64,000 nt of DNA from assembly GCA_017307955.1 (NCBI GenBank), contig JAFKFV010000007.1, positions 62,001 to 126,000 of the forward strand. The letters run 5' to 3'. Below the pieces are notes generated by a model. It was not told the DNA's origin, made no database searches, and saw nothing but the letters and a program-made list of their open reading frames with translations. How positions within the stretch are numbered: the first letter of the stretch is position 1; the number at the start of each line of letters is the position of its first letter. Positions 40,367 through 51,591 of this stretch are shown in pieces. A program made the position numbers and the translations under genes. The stretch comes from Allobosea sp. GTDB taxonomy: Bacteria; Pseudomonadota; Alphaproteobacteria; Rhizobiales; Kaistiaceae.

Positions 40367-43015
40367 TCAGCCCGCCAGCCGCGCCTCGATCGCGCCGAGC
40401 GCGTCGCCGGCCTTGGCGCCATCGGGGCCGCCGGCCTGCGCCATGTCGGGACGTCCGCCGCCGCCCTTGCCGCCGAGCTGCTCGGCGCCGATGCGCACGA
40501 GATCGACGGCGCTGAAGCGGGCCGTCAGGTCGTCGCTGACGCCGACGACCAGCGCCGCCTTGCCATCCTCGGCGACGCCGACAAAGGCGACGATGCCCGA
40601 GCCGACCGACTTCTTGGCCTCGTCGACGAGGCCCTTCAGATCCTTCGGCGCAATGCCCTCGACGACGCGGCCGAGATAGTTCACGTCGCCGACCGCGCGC
40701 ACACCGTCGCCGGCCGCCTGGCCGCCGCCGCCGAGCGCCAGCTTGCGCTTCGCCTCGGTGAGCTCGCGCTCCAGCCGCCGACGCTCCTCGACCAGCGCCG
40801 CGACGCGCTCGGCCGCCTCCTCCGGACGCACCTTGAGGACGCCCGCGACCTGCTTCAGCCGCCGGTCCTGCAATTCGAGATGCTCGCGCGCCGCCTTGCC
40901 GGTCAGCGCCTCGACACGGCGCACGCCGGCCGCGACCGCGCCCTCGCCGAGAATGGTCACGAGGCCGATCTCTCCGGTGCGCCCGACATGCGTGCCGCCG
41001 CAGAGTTCGACCGAATAGGTCTTGCCCTCGCGCTCGCCCATCGAAATGACGCGAACCTCATCACCATATTTCTCGCCGAACAGCGCCATGGCGCCGGAAC
41101 CGATCGCCTCCTCGCGGTCCATGAGGCGCGTCGTCACCGGAGCGTCCTGCAGCACCACCTCGTTGGCGATCTCCTCGATGGCGGCGAGTTCCTCCGCCTC
41201 GATCGGCTTTGGATGGCTGAAATCGAAGCGCAGCCGCTCGGGCGCGACCAGCGAGCCCTTCTGCGCGACATGCTCACCGAGCACGTTGCGCAGCGCCGCA
41301 TGCAGGAGATGGGTGGCGGAATGGTTGGAGCGGATCGCCCCGCGCCGCGCATGATCGACGGCAAGCCGCGCCGCGTCGCCCGTGCGGACCGAGCCGCTCT
41401 CGACGACACCCTGATGCACGAACAGCCCGTCGCCACGCTTCTGCGTGTCGTCGATGCGGATTACCGCGCCGCCTTCGGTCTCGATGCGGCCGGCATCGCC
41501 GACCTGGCCGCCCGATTCGCCATAGAACGGCGTCTGGTTGACGACGACCTGCACGCTCTCGCCGGCCTTCGCTTCCGCGATCTCGGCGCCGTCGCGGACG
41601 AGGGCGAGGACCTTGCCTTCCGAGGCTTCCGCCGAATAGCCGAGGAACTCGGTCGCGCCGAGCCGGTCGCGCAAAGTCAGCCAGATCGTCTCGGCGGCGG
41701 TGTCGCCGGAGCCGGCCCAACTCGCGCGCGCCTCGGCCTTCTGCCGCTCCATCGCGGTCGCGAAGCCGGCCGTGTCGACGGCGATGTTGCGGGCGCGCAG
41801 CGCCTCCTGCGTCAGGTCGAGCGGGAAGCCATAGGTGTCGTAGAGGCGGAAGGCCGTCTCGCCATCGAGCGTCGCGCCGGCGACGAGGCCGGTGGTCGCC
41901 TCGTCGAGCAGGCCGAGGCCACGCGCCAGCGTCCGGCGGAAGCGGATTTCCTCGAGCCGCAGCGTCTCCGAGATCAGCGCCTCGGCGCGGATCAGCTCGG
42001 GATAGGCGCGGCCCATCTCACGCACCAGCGCCGGCACGAGGCGCCACAGCAGCGGATCGGCGGCGCCGAGGAGATGCGCATGGCGCATGGCGCGGCGCAT
42101 GATCCGGCGCAGCACATAGCCGCGGCCCTCATTGGACGGCAGCACGCCGTCGGCGATCAGGAAGCTCGAGGCGCGCAGGTGATCGGCGATGATGCGGTGG
42201 CTGGCGAGATGGGGGCCCTCGGCCGGCACGCCGGTCGCCTCGACCGAGGCGCGAATCAGCGCCCGGAAGAGATCGATGTCGTAGTTGTTGTGCACGCCCT
42301 GCAGCACCGTCGCCATGCGCTCGAGGCCCATGCCGGTGTCGATCGAGGGCTTCGGCAGCGGCACGCGGTTGCCCGGCGCGATCTGCTCGAACTGCATGAA
42401 GACGAGATTCCAGATCTCGATGAAGCGGTCGCCATCCTCCTCGGGGCTGCCGGGCGGGCCGCCGGGGATCGCCTCGCCATGATCGTAGAAGATCTCCGAG
42501 CACGGGCCGCAGGGGCCGGTATCGCCCATCTGCCAGAAATTGTCGGAGGTGGCGATGCGGATGATCTTCTCGTCCGGCAGGCCGGCAATGCGCTTCCACA
42601 GCGAGAAGGCCTCGTCGTCCTCGTGATAGACGGTGACGAGCAGCTTCTCCTTCGGCAGGCCGAATTCGCGCGTGATCAGCGTCCAGGCCAGCTCGATCGC
42701 GCGCTCCTTGAAATAGTCGCCGAACGAGAAATTGCCGAGCATCTCGAAGAAGGTGTGATGCCGCGCGGTATAGCCGACATTGTCGAGATCGTTGTGCTTG
42801 CCGCCGGCCCGCACGCATTTCTGCGAAGTCGTGGCGCGCGGCCAAGGCGCCGCCGACCGGCCGGTGAAATAGTCCTTGAACTGGACCATGCCGGCATTGG
42901 TGAACATCAGCGTCGGGTCGTTCTTCGGGACGAGCGAGCTCGACGCGACGACCTCATGCCCGTTCTTCTGGTAGAAGCCGAGAAAGGCCGACCGGATGTC
43001 GTTGACGCTGCTCAT
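40367..43015 (-). CDS. alaS: Alanyl-tRNA synthetase
   Basis: An 882-residue class II synthetase with all domains. The catalytic core starts [19 protein letters not shown]. The editing domain zinc site is [13 protein letters not shown] with [13 protein letters not shown], and the C-terminal DHHA1 region is [13 protein letters not shown]. The ATG at 43015 matches relatives; an earlier in-frame ATG at 43039 abuts a stable hairpin and is unlikely. It follows the antiporter gene by 20 bases in the opposite order on the same strand, so alaS is transcribed first and may read into it. Confidence 0.96.
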   Translation of the reverse strand: MSSVNDIRSAFLGFYQKNGHEVVASSSLVPKNDPTLMFTNAGMVQFKDYFTGRSAAPWPRATTSQKCVRAGGKHNDLDNVGYTARHHTFFEMLGNFSFGDYFKERAIELAWTLITREFGLPKEKLLVTVYHEDDEAFSLWKRIAGLPDEKIIRIATSDNFWQMGDTGPCGPCSEIFYDHGEAIPGGPPGSPEEDGDRFIEIWNLVFMQFEQIAPGNRVPLPKPSIDTGMGLERMATVLQGVHNNYDIDLFRALIRASVEATGVPAEGPHLASHRIIADHLRASSFLIADGVLPSNEGRGYVLRRIMRRAMRHAHLLGAADPLLWRLVPALVREMGRAYPELIRAEALISETLRLEEIRFRRTLARGLGLLDEATTGLVAGATLDGETAFRLYDTYGFPLDLTQEALRARNIAVDTAGFATAMERQKAEARASWAGSGDTAAETIWLTLRDRLGATEFLGYSAEASEGKVLALVRDGAEIAEAKAGESVQVVVNQTPFYGESGGQVGDAGRIETEGGAVIRIDDTQKRGDGLFVHQGVVESGSVRTGDAARLAVDHARRGAIRSNHSATHLLHAALRNVLGEHVAQKGSLVAPERLRFDFSHPKPIEAEELAAIEEIANEVVLQDAPVTTRLMDREEAIGSGAMALFGEKYGDEVRVISMGEREGKTYSVELCGGTHVGRTGEIGLVTILGEGAVAAGVRRVEALTGKAAREHLELQDRRLKQVAGVLKVRPEEAAERVAALVEERRRLERELTEAKRKLALGGGGQAAGDGVRAVGDVNYLGRVVEGIAPKDLKGLVDEAKKSVGSGIVAFVGVAEDGKAALVVGVSDDLTARFSAVDLVRIGAEQLGGKGGGGRPDMAQAGGPDGAKAGDALGAIEARLAG

Positions 43016-43039
43016 GAACGGACCCGCTTGCAAAGACAT

Positions 43040-43061
43040 GCGCGGCCCGTCAGGGCCGCGC
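43040..43061 (-). terminator. Stable hairpin just upstream of alaS
   Basis: A perfect 9-bp GC stem (GCGCGGCCC / GGGCCGCGC) with a four-base loop, 25 bases before the alaS start. On the minus strand it could end transcripts of the GFA gene, although the T-tract is poor, or act in the alaS leader. Confidence 0.45.
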
Positions 43062-43159
43062 GAAGGAAAACGTGCCGGCGTTTTTAGCGGCCGGCCGCAG
43101 GCCTGTCCAGAATGGGCCGTCCGCGCGACCGAGGGCCGCGCCGGCGGCCGTTCGTCCGG

Positions 43160-43522
43160 CTAGGAATGGCTGCGGCCGTCATAGGCATGGACGGTGACGG
43201 CGGAGAGATCGATGCCGTCGATGCAGCGGACATTGACCGCCACCATGTCGCTGCCATCCGGCATCTTGCCGCGCGCGAAGGCCTCGATGCCGCAGCGCGG
43301 GCAGAAGAGGTGATGGATGACGTGACGGTTGAACTGGTAGTCCGTCAGCATCCCCTCGCCCGCCGTCTGCGTGAAGGCCGATGCAGGGATGAAGGCGAGC
43401 CAGTGGCCGCGCTTCTGGCAGATCGAGCAGTTGCACGAGATCGCCGAGGAGAAGTCCCCCGTCGCCTCGAAGCGCACCGCGCCGCAATGGCAGCCGCCCT
43501 CGACCCGTCCCGCCTCGGCCAT
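43160..43522 (-). CDS. GFA-family (CENP-V/GFA domain) protein
   Basis: A 120-residue protein with the zinc-binding cysteines of the glutathione-dependent formaldehyde-activating family: GGCHCGAVRF, CNCSICQKRG and LFCPRCGIEAFARG. Most short members are not proven enzymes. The ATG at 43522 has a GGGAGAG site. It lies 22 bases after recA on the same strand and may be co-transcribed with it. Confidence 0.88.
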   Translation of the reverse strand: MAEAGRVEGGCHCGAVRFEATGDFSSAISCNCSICQKRGHWLAFIPASAFTQTAGEGMLTDYQFNRHVIHHLFCPRCGIEAFARGKMPDGSDMVAVNVRCIDGIDLSAVTVHAYDGRSHS

Positions 43523-43544
43523 GCCCGCTCTCCCTTTTCCCGCC

Positions 43545-44633
<1,089 letters not shown>

Positions 44634-44677
44634 GTGTGATGAGCCCTTATTCCATACTGTCCGGAGTCGATCAAACT

Positions 44678-44703
44678 GAGAACATTGTACACGTTTTGTT
44701 CTC
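44678..44703 (-). promoter_or_regulatory. Candidate LexA (SOS) operator of recA
   Basis: On the plus strand, GTAC-N7-GTTC (44687-44701) differs by one base from the alphaproteobacterial SOS box GTTC-N7-GTTC. It is nested in a wider inverted repeat with arms GAGAACA and TGTTCTC (44678-44684, 44697-44703). It lies between recA and the divergent lipoprotein gene, in the right place for a recA promoter. Confidence 0.65.
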
Positions 44704-44834
44704 ATCCGCAAGCTGTGTCCCCGCGCCATCTTCCAGCATGGGTGAGTCCCGCGCGCCACCGGCGCAGCCTTTCGCTGGCGCCCCGCCTGTGGTCGACTGC
44801 CGGCGAATCGGCTGCTGAAGAAGGAGACCGGCCC

Positions 44835-45356
44835 ATGCCCGTGACCGCCCTTCCCCGTCTCGGCGAAAAGCGCAAGAACGATGCGGTTTTCGGCCGGCAT
44901 TGCCGCCAATCGGCGCTGGTCGTGACCGCGTTCGTCCTCGCCGCCTGCCAGGCGCCGACCAACCAGCAGATCGGCGGCGTGACCGGCTCGGCCGTCGGCG
45001 CGATGGTCGGCAACCAGTTCGGGTCCGGCGCGGGCCACGTCGGCGCCACCGTGCTCGGCGCCGGCGTCGGCGGCCTCGTCGGCAGCCAGATCGGCCGCAG
45101 CCTCGACGAGAACGCCCGCCGCCGTGCCGAGGCGGCGGAGGCCACGGCCTTTGCCAGTCCCGGCATGGGCGCGGGCATCCCGGTTTCATGGGACTCGGGC
45201 TCGAGCCATGGCACGATCATTCCCGGCCCGGTGCGGGTGGTGGACGGCCGCGAATGCCGCCCCTATACGCATCGCATCGTGGTCGATGGCCGCGGCGAGC
45301 AGCTGCGGGGCACCGCATGCCGGATGCCCGACGGCAGCTGGCGCAGCGTCAGCTGA
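44835..45356 (+). CDS. Glycine-zipper lipoprotein (17 kDa surface antigen family)
   Basis: A 173-residue protein with a long basic N-terminus, a hydrophobic signal segment and a lipobox LAAC, lipidated at about C37. A glycine-zipper domain follows ([21 protein letters not shown] and [18 protein letters not shown]). The C-terminal domain has [26 protein letters not shown] with two cysteines. Such proteins sit in the outer membrane and are usually of unknown role. The AAGGAG site eight bases before the ATG fixes the start. Confidence 0.85.
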   Translation: MPVTALPRLGEKRKNDAVFGRHCRQSALVVTAFVLAACQAPTNQQIGGVTGSAVGAMVGNQFGSGAGHVGATVLGAGVGGLVGSQIGRSLDENARRRAEAAEATAFASPGMGAGIPVSWDSGSSHGTIIPGPVRVVDGRECRPYTHRIVVDGRGEQLRGTACRMPDGSWRSVS

Positions 45357-45382
45357 CCCTTTCTCTCAAGACGGAACCCGCG

Positions 45383-46306
45383 ATGGCGCTCTTCGACCGC
45401 ATCCGCCTCTCCCCCGAAGCCGCCGCCGCCGCCGCGGCCGGCCAGCCGCTGGTGGCGCTGGAGACGACGATCGTCACCCATGGCATGCCCTGGCCGGAGA
45501 ATGTCGCCACCGCGCTCGGCGTGGAGGAGGTGGTGCGCGCCGCCGGCGCCGTGCCGGCGACGATCGCCATCATCGACGGCGAGATCCGCGTCGGGCTGTC
45601 TGCCGACGAGCTCGAGGCGCTGGCCAAGATGACCGGCGTCATGAAGCTCTCGCGCGCCGATCTCGCCTTCGCGCTCGCCACCCGCCGTCCCGGCGCGACC
45701 ACCGTCGCCGCCACCATGATCGCGGCGCATCTCGCCGGCATCCGCGTCTTCGCGACCGGCGGCATCGGCGGCGTGCATCGTGGCGCCGAGACGAGCTTCG
45801 ACGTTTCCGCCGACCTCTATGAGTTGGCGGAGACGCCGGTGACCGTGGTCTCGGCCGGCGCCAAGGCGCTGCTCGACATCCCCAAGACGCTCGAGGTCCT
45901 GGAAACGCTCGGCGTGCCGGTCGTGACCGTCGGCCAGGACGCCCTCCCCGCCTTCTGGTCGCGCGACAGCGGCCTGCCCTCGCCGCTGCGGCTCGACGAC
46001 GCCGCTTCGATCGCGGCCTTCATGGCGGCGCGCGAGGAACTCGGACTCAAGGGTGGCATGCTGGTCGCCAATCCGGTGCCGGCCGCCGACGAGATTCCGG
46101 CCGACGAAATGCGCGTCCATATCGAGCAGGCGACGGAGGATGCGCTGAGGGCCGGAATCCGCGCCAAGGCCGTGACGCCCTTCGTGCTCGGCCGCATGCT
46201 GGAGTTGACCGGCGGCCGCAGCCTCACGACCAATATCGCGCTCGTGCGCAACAATGCCCGCCTCGCCGGCGAGATCGCGGTCGCGCTTCAGGCGGACGGG
46301 GGATGA
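45383..46306 (+). CDS. psuG: Pseudouridine-5'-phosphate glycosidase
   Basis: A 307-residue enzyme splitting pseudouridine 5'-phosphate to uracil and ribose 5-phosphate. Family blocks are VALETTIVTHGMPWPEN (catalytic Glu), TVAATMIAAHLAGIRVFATGGIGGVHRG, VVSAGAKALLDIPKTLE (catalytic Lys) and MLVANPVP. The usual kinase partner PsuK is not next to it. Its stop overlaps the end of the convergent methyltransferase gene by 19 bases. Confidence 0.94.
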   Translation: MALFDRIRLSPEAAAAAAAGQPLVALETTIVTHGMPWPENVATALGVEEVVRAAGAVPATIAIIDGEIRVGLSADELEALAKMTGVMKLSRADLAFALATRRPGATTVAATMIAAHLAGIRVFATGGIGGVHRGAETSFDVSADLYELAETPVTVVSAGAKALLDIPKTLEVLETLGVPVVTVGQDALPAFWSRDSGLPSPLRLDDAASIAAFMAAREELGLKGGMLVANPVPAADEIPADEMRVHIEQATEDALRAGIRAKAVTPFVLGRMLELTGGRSLTTNIALVRNNARLAGEIAVALQADGG

Positions 46307-47151
46307 ACCGCATGCAGGACATGCCCGACGGCGGCATTGTCCAGCGCTGACGCGCCGCCCGCATAGAGGCGGCCGAGCTCCGGCCCAGCGAGATTGGCGG
46401 CCACCGTGAAGCCGAGCGCGCCGAGCTTCTTCTCGATCTCGTCCGGACGGAAATAGCTGACGATCGGCTCGCCGAGCGCCGCTGCGCGGCCGGCGAGCGT
46501 CAGGAAGGCGAGACGCTGCAGCATGCCGACCCGGTCCGGCGGCTCGGCATAATCGAACACGACCTCCGCGCCGCCGCGCCATGTCGCGATCACGCCGAGC
46601 GTCGCGGCGATCGCCGCGTCGTCGAGATAGGGCACGACGCCGAGCCAGGTGAAGAACGCCGGCAGCGACGGATCGAGGCCGGCTTCGCGGAGCTTGTCGC
46701 CGAGGCGGTCCACGGCGAAGTCGACAGCCACATAGCGGACGCTCTCAGGAACGGCGATGCGCGTCAGCTGCAGACGCTGCTGCTTCCAGGCCTGCGTCGC
46801 TGGATGGTCGACCTCATAGACGAGCACCCCCTTGTCGGCGAAGGGGTTGCGATAGGCGAAGGTGTCGAGGCCCGCGCCAAGCACGACCACGTTCCGCACC
46901 CCCGCCTCGACGGCGGCGGCGATCCTGTCCTCGGCGAAACGGGCGCGCGCCGCGATGAAGGCCCGGAGCGCTGCACCGCCGGCGGAATCGGCGCGGCTGA
47001 TCTCGTCGCGCGCGACCGCGGAGCCGCGGTCGCCGCCGACGATCGTCAGTGCCAGCGGATCGTCGAAGATCACTGGCTTGTCCAGCAGCTGGTGCGCCGC
47101 CCGCCGCACCGCAGCTCGGTAGGCCGTCGCGCTCGGCTTGCCCTCGATCAA
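46288..47151 (-). CDS. SAM-dependent methyltransferase (LCM/TIGR00027 family)
   Basis: A leucine-carboxyl-methyltransferase-like enzyme of about 287 residues. The SAM site is NVVVLGAGLDTFAYRNPF, with EVDHPATQAWKQQRL and VDFAVDRLGDKL following; the family block FFTWLGVVPYL is present. I prefer a TTG start at 47151 because the GGGAG site fits and relatives begin at IEGKPSATA. An ATG at 47196 would add 15 residues. The substrate is unknown; actinobacterial relatives are often small-molecule O-methyltransferases. Confidence 0.85.
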   Translation of the reverse strand: MIEGKPSATAYRAAVRRAAHQLLDKPVIFDDPLALTIVGGDRGSAVARDEISRADSAGGAALRAFIAARARFAEDRIAAAVEAGVRNVVVLGAGLDTFAYRNPFADKGVLVYEVDHPATQAWKQQRLQLTRIAVPESVRYVAVDFAVDRLGDKLREAGLDPSLPAFFTWLGVVPYLDDAAIAATLGVIATWRGGAEVVFDYAEPPDRVGMLQRLAFLTLAGRAAALGEPIVSYFRPDEIEKKLGALGFTVAANLAGPELGRLYAGGASALDNAAVGHVLHAVHPPSA

Positions 47152-47264
47152 GTCATCATGCTCCCTCTGCCCCGCCGCAGAGACGATGCTCAGCATGCGG
47201 CGCGGATGCAAGAGGCATCACCGTACGGCCCTTAGGCGAGGCGCCGGGAAGCCGCACCCGCCGC

Positions 47265-47648
47265 TCAGGGCAGGCAGCCGAGATTGATGAGCAGCCGTGT
47301 CGCATCGGCGCGCGGCAGCCCGAGCGGATCGCCGGTCTCCGGCAGGATGAGCACGGCGGGATCGGCGCCCTCCTCAACCAGGATATGGAACGGCTGCTTC
47401 GGTGCCCCGGCCGCGGCGGCGACAGTGCCGCAATAGCCATGGCCGCTGCGCGCCTTGGAGGGGCGAAGGTCGCTGACGACCGCAGCCTCCGCATCCGCCA
47501 TCCGTCCGGCAACCGCGTCGACGATGACCTTCTGCAGCTCCGGTGGCGAGAGCGGTGCGCCGGAATAGGTCTGCGCCGCGGCGGGGCTCAGGCCTGCCAG
47601 CATGGCAAGCGTCGGAACAGCCAAGCTCGGCCTGGCGATGCGCCTCAT
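47265..47648 (-). CDS. Small exported protein, unknown function
   Basis: A 127-residue protein with a signal peptide ending at LSPAAAQ (about residue 26). The mature domain has two cysteines (HGYCGTV and NLGCLP), likely a disulfide. I recognise no family. It is on the same strand as, and 46 bases after, the cytochrome P450 gene and could be co-transcribed. Confidence 0.65.
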   Translation of the reverse strand: MRRIARPSLAVPTLAMLAGLSPAAAQTYSGAPLSPPELQKVIVDAVAGRMADAEAAVVSDLRPSKARSGHGYCGTVAAAAGAPKQPFHILVEEGADPAVLILPETGDPLGLPRADATRLLINLGCLP

Positions 47649-47694
47649 GATGTCCTGTCCTCTTGTGGCTCCGGATCAGATGAAAGCGGCGGCT

Positions 47695-48966
47695 TCACCA
47701 CGCGACGTTCAGCGCCGCGAGGCCGTGGAAATGGTAGCTGTCGCGATAGAGCGGCGGGCTGGCGATCCGGAGGCCCGGCAGGCGTTCGAAGAGGATCGGC
47801 AGCGCCACTTCGAGTTCCAGCCGCGCCAGCGGCGCGCCGACGCAGAAATGGATGCCGCCGCCAAAGGCGAAATGTGTCGCCGGCGGCCGGAACGGATCGA
47901 ACCGCGCCGGATCGGCGAAGCGCGCGGGGTCGCGGTTGGCGGCGCCGAGCAGCAGCCCGACCCGGTCGCCCTTCTTCAGTGCGAGGCCGGCATAGTCGAG
48001 GTCTTCGAGCACATAGCGCGAGAAGAAATGCAGCGGCGGATCGAAGCGCAGGCACTCCTCGGCGACGGCCTCGGCCGTCTTCTCCGAGGCGAACAGCGCC
48101 GAAGGACCGAGCCCCGATTCGAGGATCGACTTCACGCCATTGCCGATCGCATGGACCGTTGCCTCGTGGCCGGCATTCAGGAGCAGGATGCAGGTCGCGA
48201 TCAGCTCGTCCTCGGTCAGCCGCTCGCCCGCTTCCTCGGCGGCGATCAGCGTCGTGAGGAGATCGTCGGCGGGCGCCCGCCGGCGCTCGGCGATGATCTC
48301 CTTCAGGAAGGCGACGAACGCCTCCGCCGCCGCCACAGCGGCGTCCTCGACCGCGCGGGTGCGGTCGAACTGGTACATCGCCACCATCTTGTGCGACCAG
48401 TCGAGGAGATCGGGCGCCCGCTCGACCGGCACGCCGAGCAACTCGGCGATAACGGTCACCGGGATCGGCGTCGCGAAGGCCTCGATCAGCTCGACCTCGC
48501 CTTGAGAGGCGAAGCGGTCGATGAGGTCATGGGCGAGCGCGGCGATGCGCGGCCGCAGCTTCTCGACCTGGCGCGAGACGAAGGCGCGGTTGACGAGGCC
48601 GCGCAGTCGCGTATGCGCCGGCGGCTCGCGATCGAGCATCGAGAGCGCGTCGATATCGGTGAAGGGCTTCAGCCGCTCCGGCGTCTCGGGAATGCCGAGC
48701 TCCTCGCGCGTCGCGACATGCAGGATCTCGCGGCCGAAGCGCTTGTCGCGGAACAGCGCCTGCAGATCGGCGGCGCCGAGGAAGCACCAAAGCCCGTATT
48801 CTTCCCAATAGAACTGCGGCGTCTCGCTGCGGATCGCCTCGAAGACGGGATAGGGATCCAGATAGAAAGCCGGATCGCGCGCCTCGATCGAGGCATGGCG
48901 GGTCGCGGGGTCGAAGCGGAAAGGCTGGCCGGACAGGCGGCCTTCGCGGTTCGGATGATCGAGCAT
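47695..48966 (-). CDS. Cytochrome P450
   Basis: A 423-residue soluble bacterial P450. The heme Cys is C375 in FAFGGGIHFCVGAPLARLE. The I-helix reads LLNAGHEATVH, keeping the acid position (Glu) with Ala where Thr often precedes the second Thr, and the ExxR pair is EECLR. The substrate is unknown; the residues around YVLEDLDYAGLALKKGD are those of CYP107/CYP116-like enzymes. No electron donor is adjacent, though a ferredoxin and a ferredoxin reductase lie 13 kb away. Confidence 0.92.
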   Translation of the reverse strand: MLDHPNREGRLSGQPFRFDPATRHASIEARDPAFYLDPYPVFEAIRSETPQFYWEEYGLWCFLGAADLQALFRDKRFGREILHVATREELGIPETPERLKPFTDIDALSMLDREPPAHTRLRGLVNRAFVSRQVEKLRPRIAALAHDLIDRFASQGEVELIEAFATPIPVTVIAELLGVPVERAPDLLDWSHKMVAMYQFDRTRAVEDAAVAAAEAFVAFLKEIIAERRRAPADDLLTTLIAAEEAGERLTEDELIATCILLLNAGHEATVHAIGNGVKSILESGLGPSALFASEKTAEAVAEECLRFDPPLHFFSRYVLEDLDYAGLALKKGDRVGLLLGAANRDPARFADPARFDPFRPPATHFAFGGGIHFCVGAPLARLELEVALPILFERLPGLRIASPPLYRDSYHFHGLAALNVAW

Positions 48967-49053
48967 GGGGGGCTCCGGGGGATCGACGGGCCTCAGGTTC
49001 GATCCTCGGCGGCGCGAATGCAAGGGAGGCCAGCCGCGGCCAGGCGGCGCGCG

Positions 49054-51591
49054 CTACTCCCCCAGCGCGTCCTTCACGGCCGTTGCGAGCTGCTTCAGCG
49101 AGAAGGGCTTCGGCAGGAAGTTGAAGGTCTCGCCGTCGGGGAGGTTCTTGGCGAAGGCGTCCTCGGCATAGCCGGAGACGAAGATGATCTTGAGGTTCGG
49201 CCGTGTCTTGCGCAGTTCGCGCAGCAGCGACGGCCCGTCGAGTTCCGGCATCACGACGTCGGAGACGACGAGGTCGATGATGCCGCCGGTCGTCTGCATG
49301 ACCTCCAGCGCCTCGGCGCCCGACGATGCCTCATGCACCGTATAGCCGCGCGAGACGAGTGCGCGGGCGGCAAAGGCGCGGACGGCCTCCTCGTCCTCGA
49401 CGAGCAGGATATTGGCGCTGCCGGTCAAGTCCGTCTTCTGCTGCGGCTTGTCGCTCGCCGCCTCGACCGCGACCGGCTGCTCGGCCACGACATGGCGCGG
49501 CACGAAGATGCGGAAGATCGTGCCCTTGTCGACGACGCTGTCGAAGAAGATATGCGCGCCGGTCTGCCGGACGATGCCATAGACGGTCGAGAGGCCGAGA
49601 CCCGTGCCCTTGCCGACCTCCTTCGTCGAGAAGAAGGGCTCGAAGATCTTCGACTGCACCTCGGGCGGAATGCCGGTGCCGGTATCCTCGACCTCGATCA
49701 GCACATATTCGGCCGGCGGCAGCGCCTTGTAGCCATAGGCGGCGCAATCGGCGGGCTGCAGGTTGCGGGTGCGGATCGTCAGCTGGCCGCCCTTCGGCAT
49801 CGCATCGCGGGCGTTGACGGCGAGATTGATGACGACCTGCTCGAACTGGTTGAGGTCGGCCTTGATCGGCCAGACATCGCGGCCATGCAGCACCGAGAGC
49901 TTGACCTTCTCGCCGAGCAGTCGCTCGAGAAGGATCGAAAGGTCGGAGAGAACGTCGCCGATCGCCAGCACCTGCGGGCGCAGGGTCTGGCGGCGGGAGA
50001 AGGCCAGCAGCTGCCGCACGAGGCCGGCGGCCCGGTTGGCATTCTGCTTGATGTTCATGATGTCCTGGAAGGACGGGTCCGACGGCCGGTGATTGGCGAG
50101 GAGAAGGTCGGAATAGCCGATGATCGCCGTCAGCACATTGTTGAAGTCATGCGCGACGCCGCCGGCGAGCTGGCCGATCGCCTGCATCTTCTGGCTCTGG
50201 GCGAACTGCTGTTCCAGCGCCCGCTGTTCCGTCGTCTCCAGCGCATAGACGGTCGCGATCTCGCTCTCGTCGGCGCCCTCGTCCACGGCGCTGACATAGA
50301 AGCGCATGCTGCGTTCGCCATGGCCGACCAGCGCCGCGTCCACGGGCGGAATGTCGCCATGGCCGGCGGCGGCCGCCTCGAGCGCGGTCTCGATCGCCGC
50401 GCGGGCGCCGTCGGCGACGATGTCGACGAGGCGAAGGCGTCCCGACGCGTCGCGCTGGACCGTTCCGAACAGCCGCGCGAAGGCGGCATTGGTGCGTCCG
50501 ATCCGACCGCGCCGGTCGACGGAGGCGATCGCGAAGGGCGTGTGGTTGAAGAAGCGGGTGAAGCGGACCTCGGCGGCGCGCAGCGCTTCCGACACTTCCT
50601 CGCCCGGCGAGCGGTTGAGCACGATGGTGCGCGTCGCGCCCGGCGCGCCGTCATGGGCGTAGGGCACGCGGTGCAGCACGCGCACCGGCAGGCTCTGGCC
50701 GTTCTTCTTGACGAGATCGAGGTCGATCACCGCCGTCTCGCTGCCGCCCGGCCGCGCCGTCCCGCCGGACAAGAGCGCCGCGCCGTCGCCGCGCACGATG
50801 TCGCCGAGCGCAATCGCGCCCGGCTTGAAGGCGCCGAGATCGATGCCGAGCCATTCGGCGAGCGTCGCGTTCAGATAGACGATGCGCCCGTCGGGCTCGG
50901 CCGACAGGAAGCCGGCCGGCGCATGGTCGAGGTAGTCGATCGCGTGCTGCAGATCCTGGAACACCGTCTCCTGCTGCTCGCGCTCGCCGGAGATGTCGGC
51001 AAGCCGCCAGGCGGTGAGGAACTGGTCGCTGGTCTGGATCGGCCGCGCGGTGATGCGATACCAGCGCGGCCCGCCCGGCCCGGTGCCGGCCAGCGCGGAG
51101 GGCATCCGCACCTCTTCCTGGGCGGAACGGTTGTGGCGGACCGACTGCGTGAGACGGTAGACGGCCTCGCTCGCGGCCTGATCGCCCGAGAAGACGCGCT
51201 CGATGATGCGGACATCGGCCTCGTCGTCGGCGCCGATCAGGTCGGCATAGGCGCCGTTGGCATAAAGGATGCGGCCCTCGCGGTCGGTGACGAGGATGCC
51301 TTCGGCCATCGAGCCGATAAAGGCGCGGGCGAGATCGTCGCGCGGCGCGGCCGAGCCGAATCGCAACAGCCCGATCGCGGCGGCGAACAGCGTGAAGACG
51401 CCGACGACCGCCAGGATGCCGAGCACGGCGAAGATGAAGGGTTGCGCCGAGTCCGGCGGCAGGATCGCCCCGGCCGCCGCCACGGCGACGAGCACGATCG
51501 CGAGCAGGACCAGCCGGCCGATCCCGGCCGTCCGTCCGCCACGATCGATCACCGGCGGGCGCGCCCCCGTCACGCCGGCCTCCGTCGTCAT
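49054..51591 (-). CDS. cckA: Cell cycle hybrid histidine kinase CckA
   Basis: An 845-residue master kinase of the alphaproteobacterial cell cycle, feeding the ChpT-CtrA relay. Two N-terminal helices (~25-45 and ~50-75) are followed by three PAS-like domains (~90-200, ~215-330 and ~345-460). The kinase core has phospho-His H481 in [17 protein letters not shown], the ATP site DTGTGIP and [15 protein letters not shown], and a C-terminal receiver with phospho-Asp D778 in [12 protein letters not shown]. The HDFNN H-box is the CckA hallmark. Confidence 0.94.
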   Translation of the reverse strand: MTTEAGVTGARPPVIDRGGRTAGIGRLVLLAIVLVAVAAAGAILPPDSAQPFIFAVLGILAVVGVFTLFAAAIGLLRFGSAAPRDDLARAFIGSMAEGILVTDREGRILYANGAYADLIGADDEADVRIIERVFSGDQAASEAVYRLTQSVRHNRSAQEEVRMPSALAGTGPGGPRWYRITARPIQTSDQFLTAWRLADISGEREQQETVFQDLQHAIDYLDHAPAGFLSAEPDGRIVYLNATLAEWLGIDLGAFKPGAIALGDIVRGDGAALLSGGTARPGGSETAVIDLDLVKKNGQSLPVRVLHRVPYAHDGAPGATRTIVLNRSPGEEVSEALRAAEVRFTRFFNHTPFAIASVDRRGRIGRTNAAFARLFGTVQRDASGRLRLVDIVADGARAAIETALEAAAAGHGDIPPVDAALVGHGERSMRFYVSAVDEGADESEIATVYALETTEQRALEQQFAQSQKMQAIGQLAGGVAHDFNNVLTAIIGYSDLLLANHRPSDPSFQDIMNIKQNANRAAGLVRQLLAFSRRQTLRPQVLAIGDVLSDLSILLERLLGEKVKLSVLHGRDVWPIKADLNQFEQVVINLAVNARDAMPKGGQLTIRTRNLQPADCAAYGYKALPPAEYVLIEVEDTGTGIPPEVQSKIFEPFFSTKEVGKGTGLGLSTVYGIVRQTGAHIFFDSVVDKGTIFRIFVPRHVVAEQPVAVEAASDKPQQKTDLTGSANILLVEDEEAVRAFAARALVSRGYTVHEASSGAEALEVMQTTGGIIDLVVSDVVMPELDGPSLLRELRKTRPNLKIIFVSGYAEDAFAKNLPDGETFNFLPKPFSLKQLATAVKDALGE

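Noticed and set aside
40364..43087. Plus-strand frame of 907 codons opposite alaS
   Set aside because: Exact antisense of alaS, which has all synthetase motifs.
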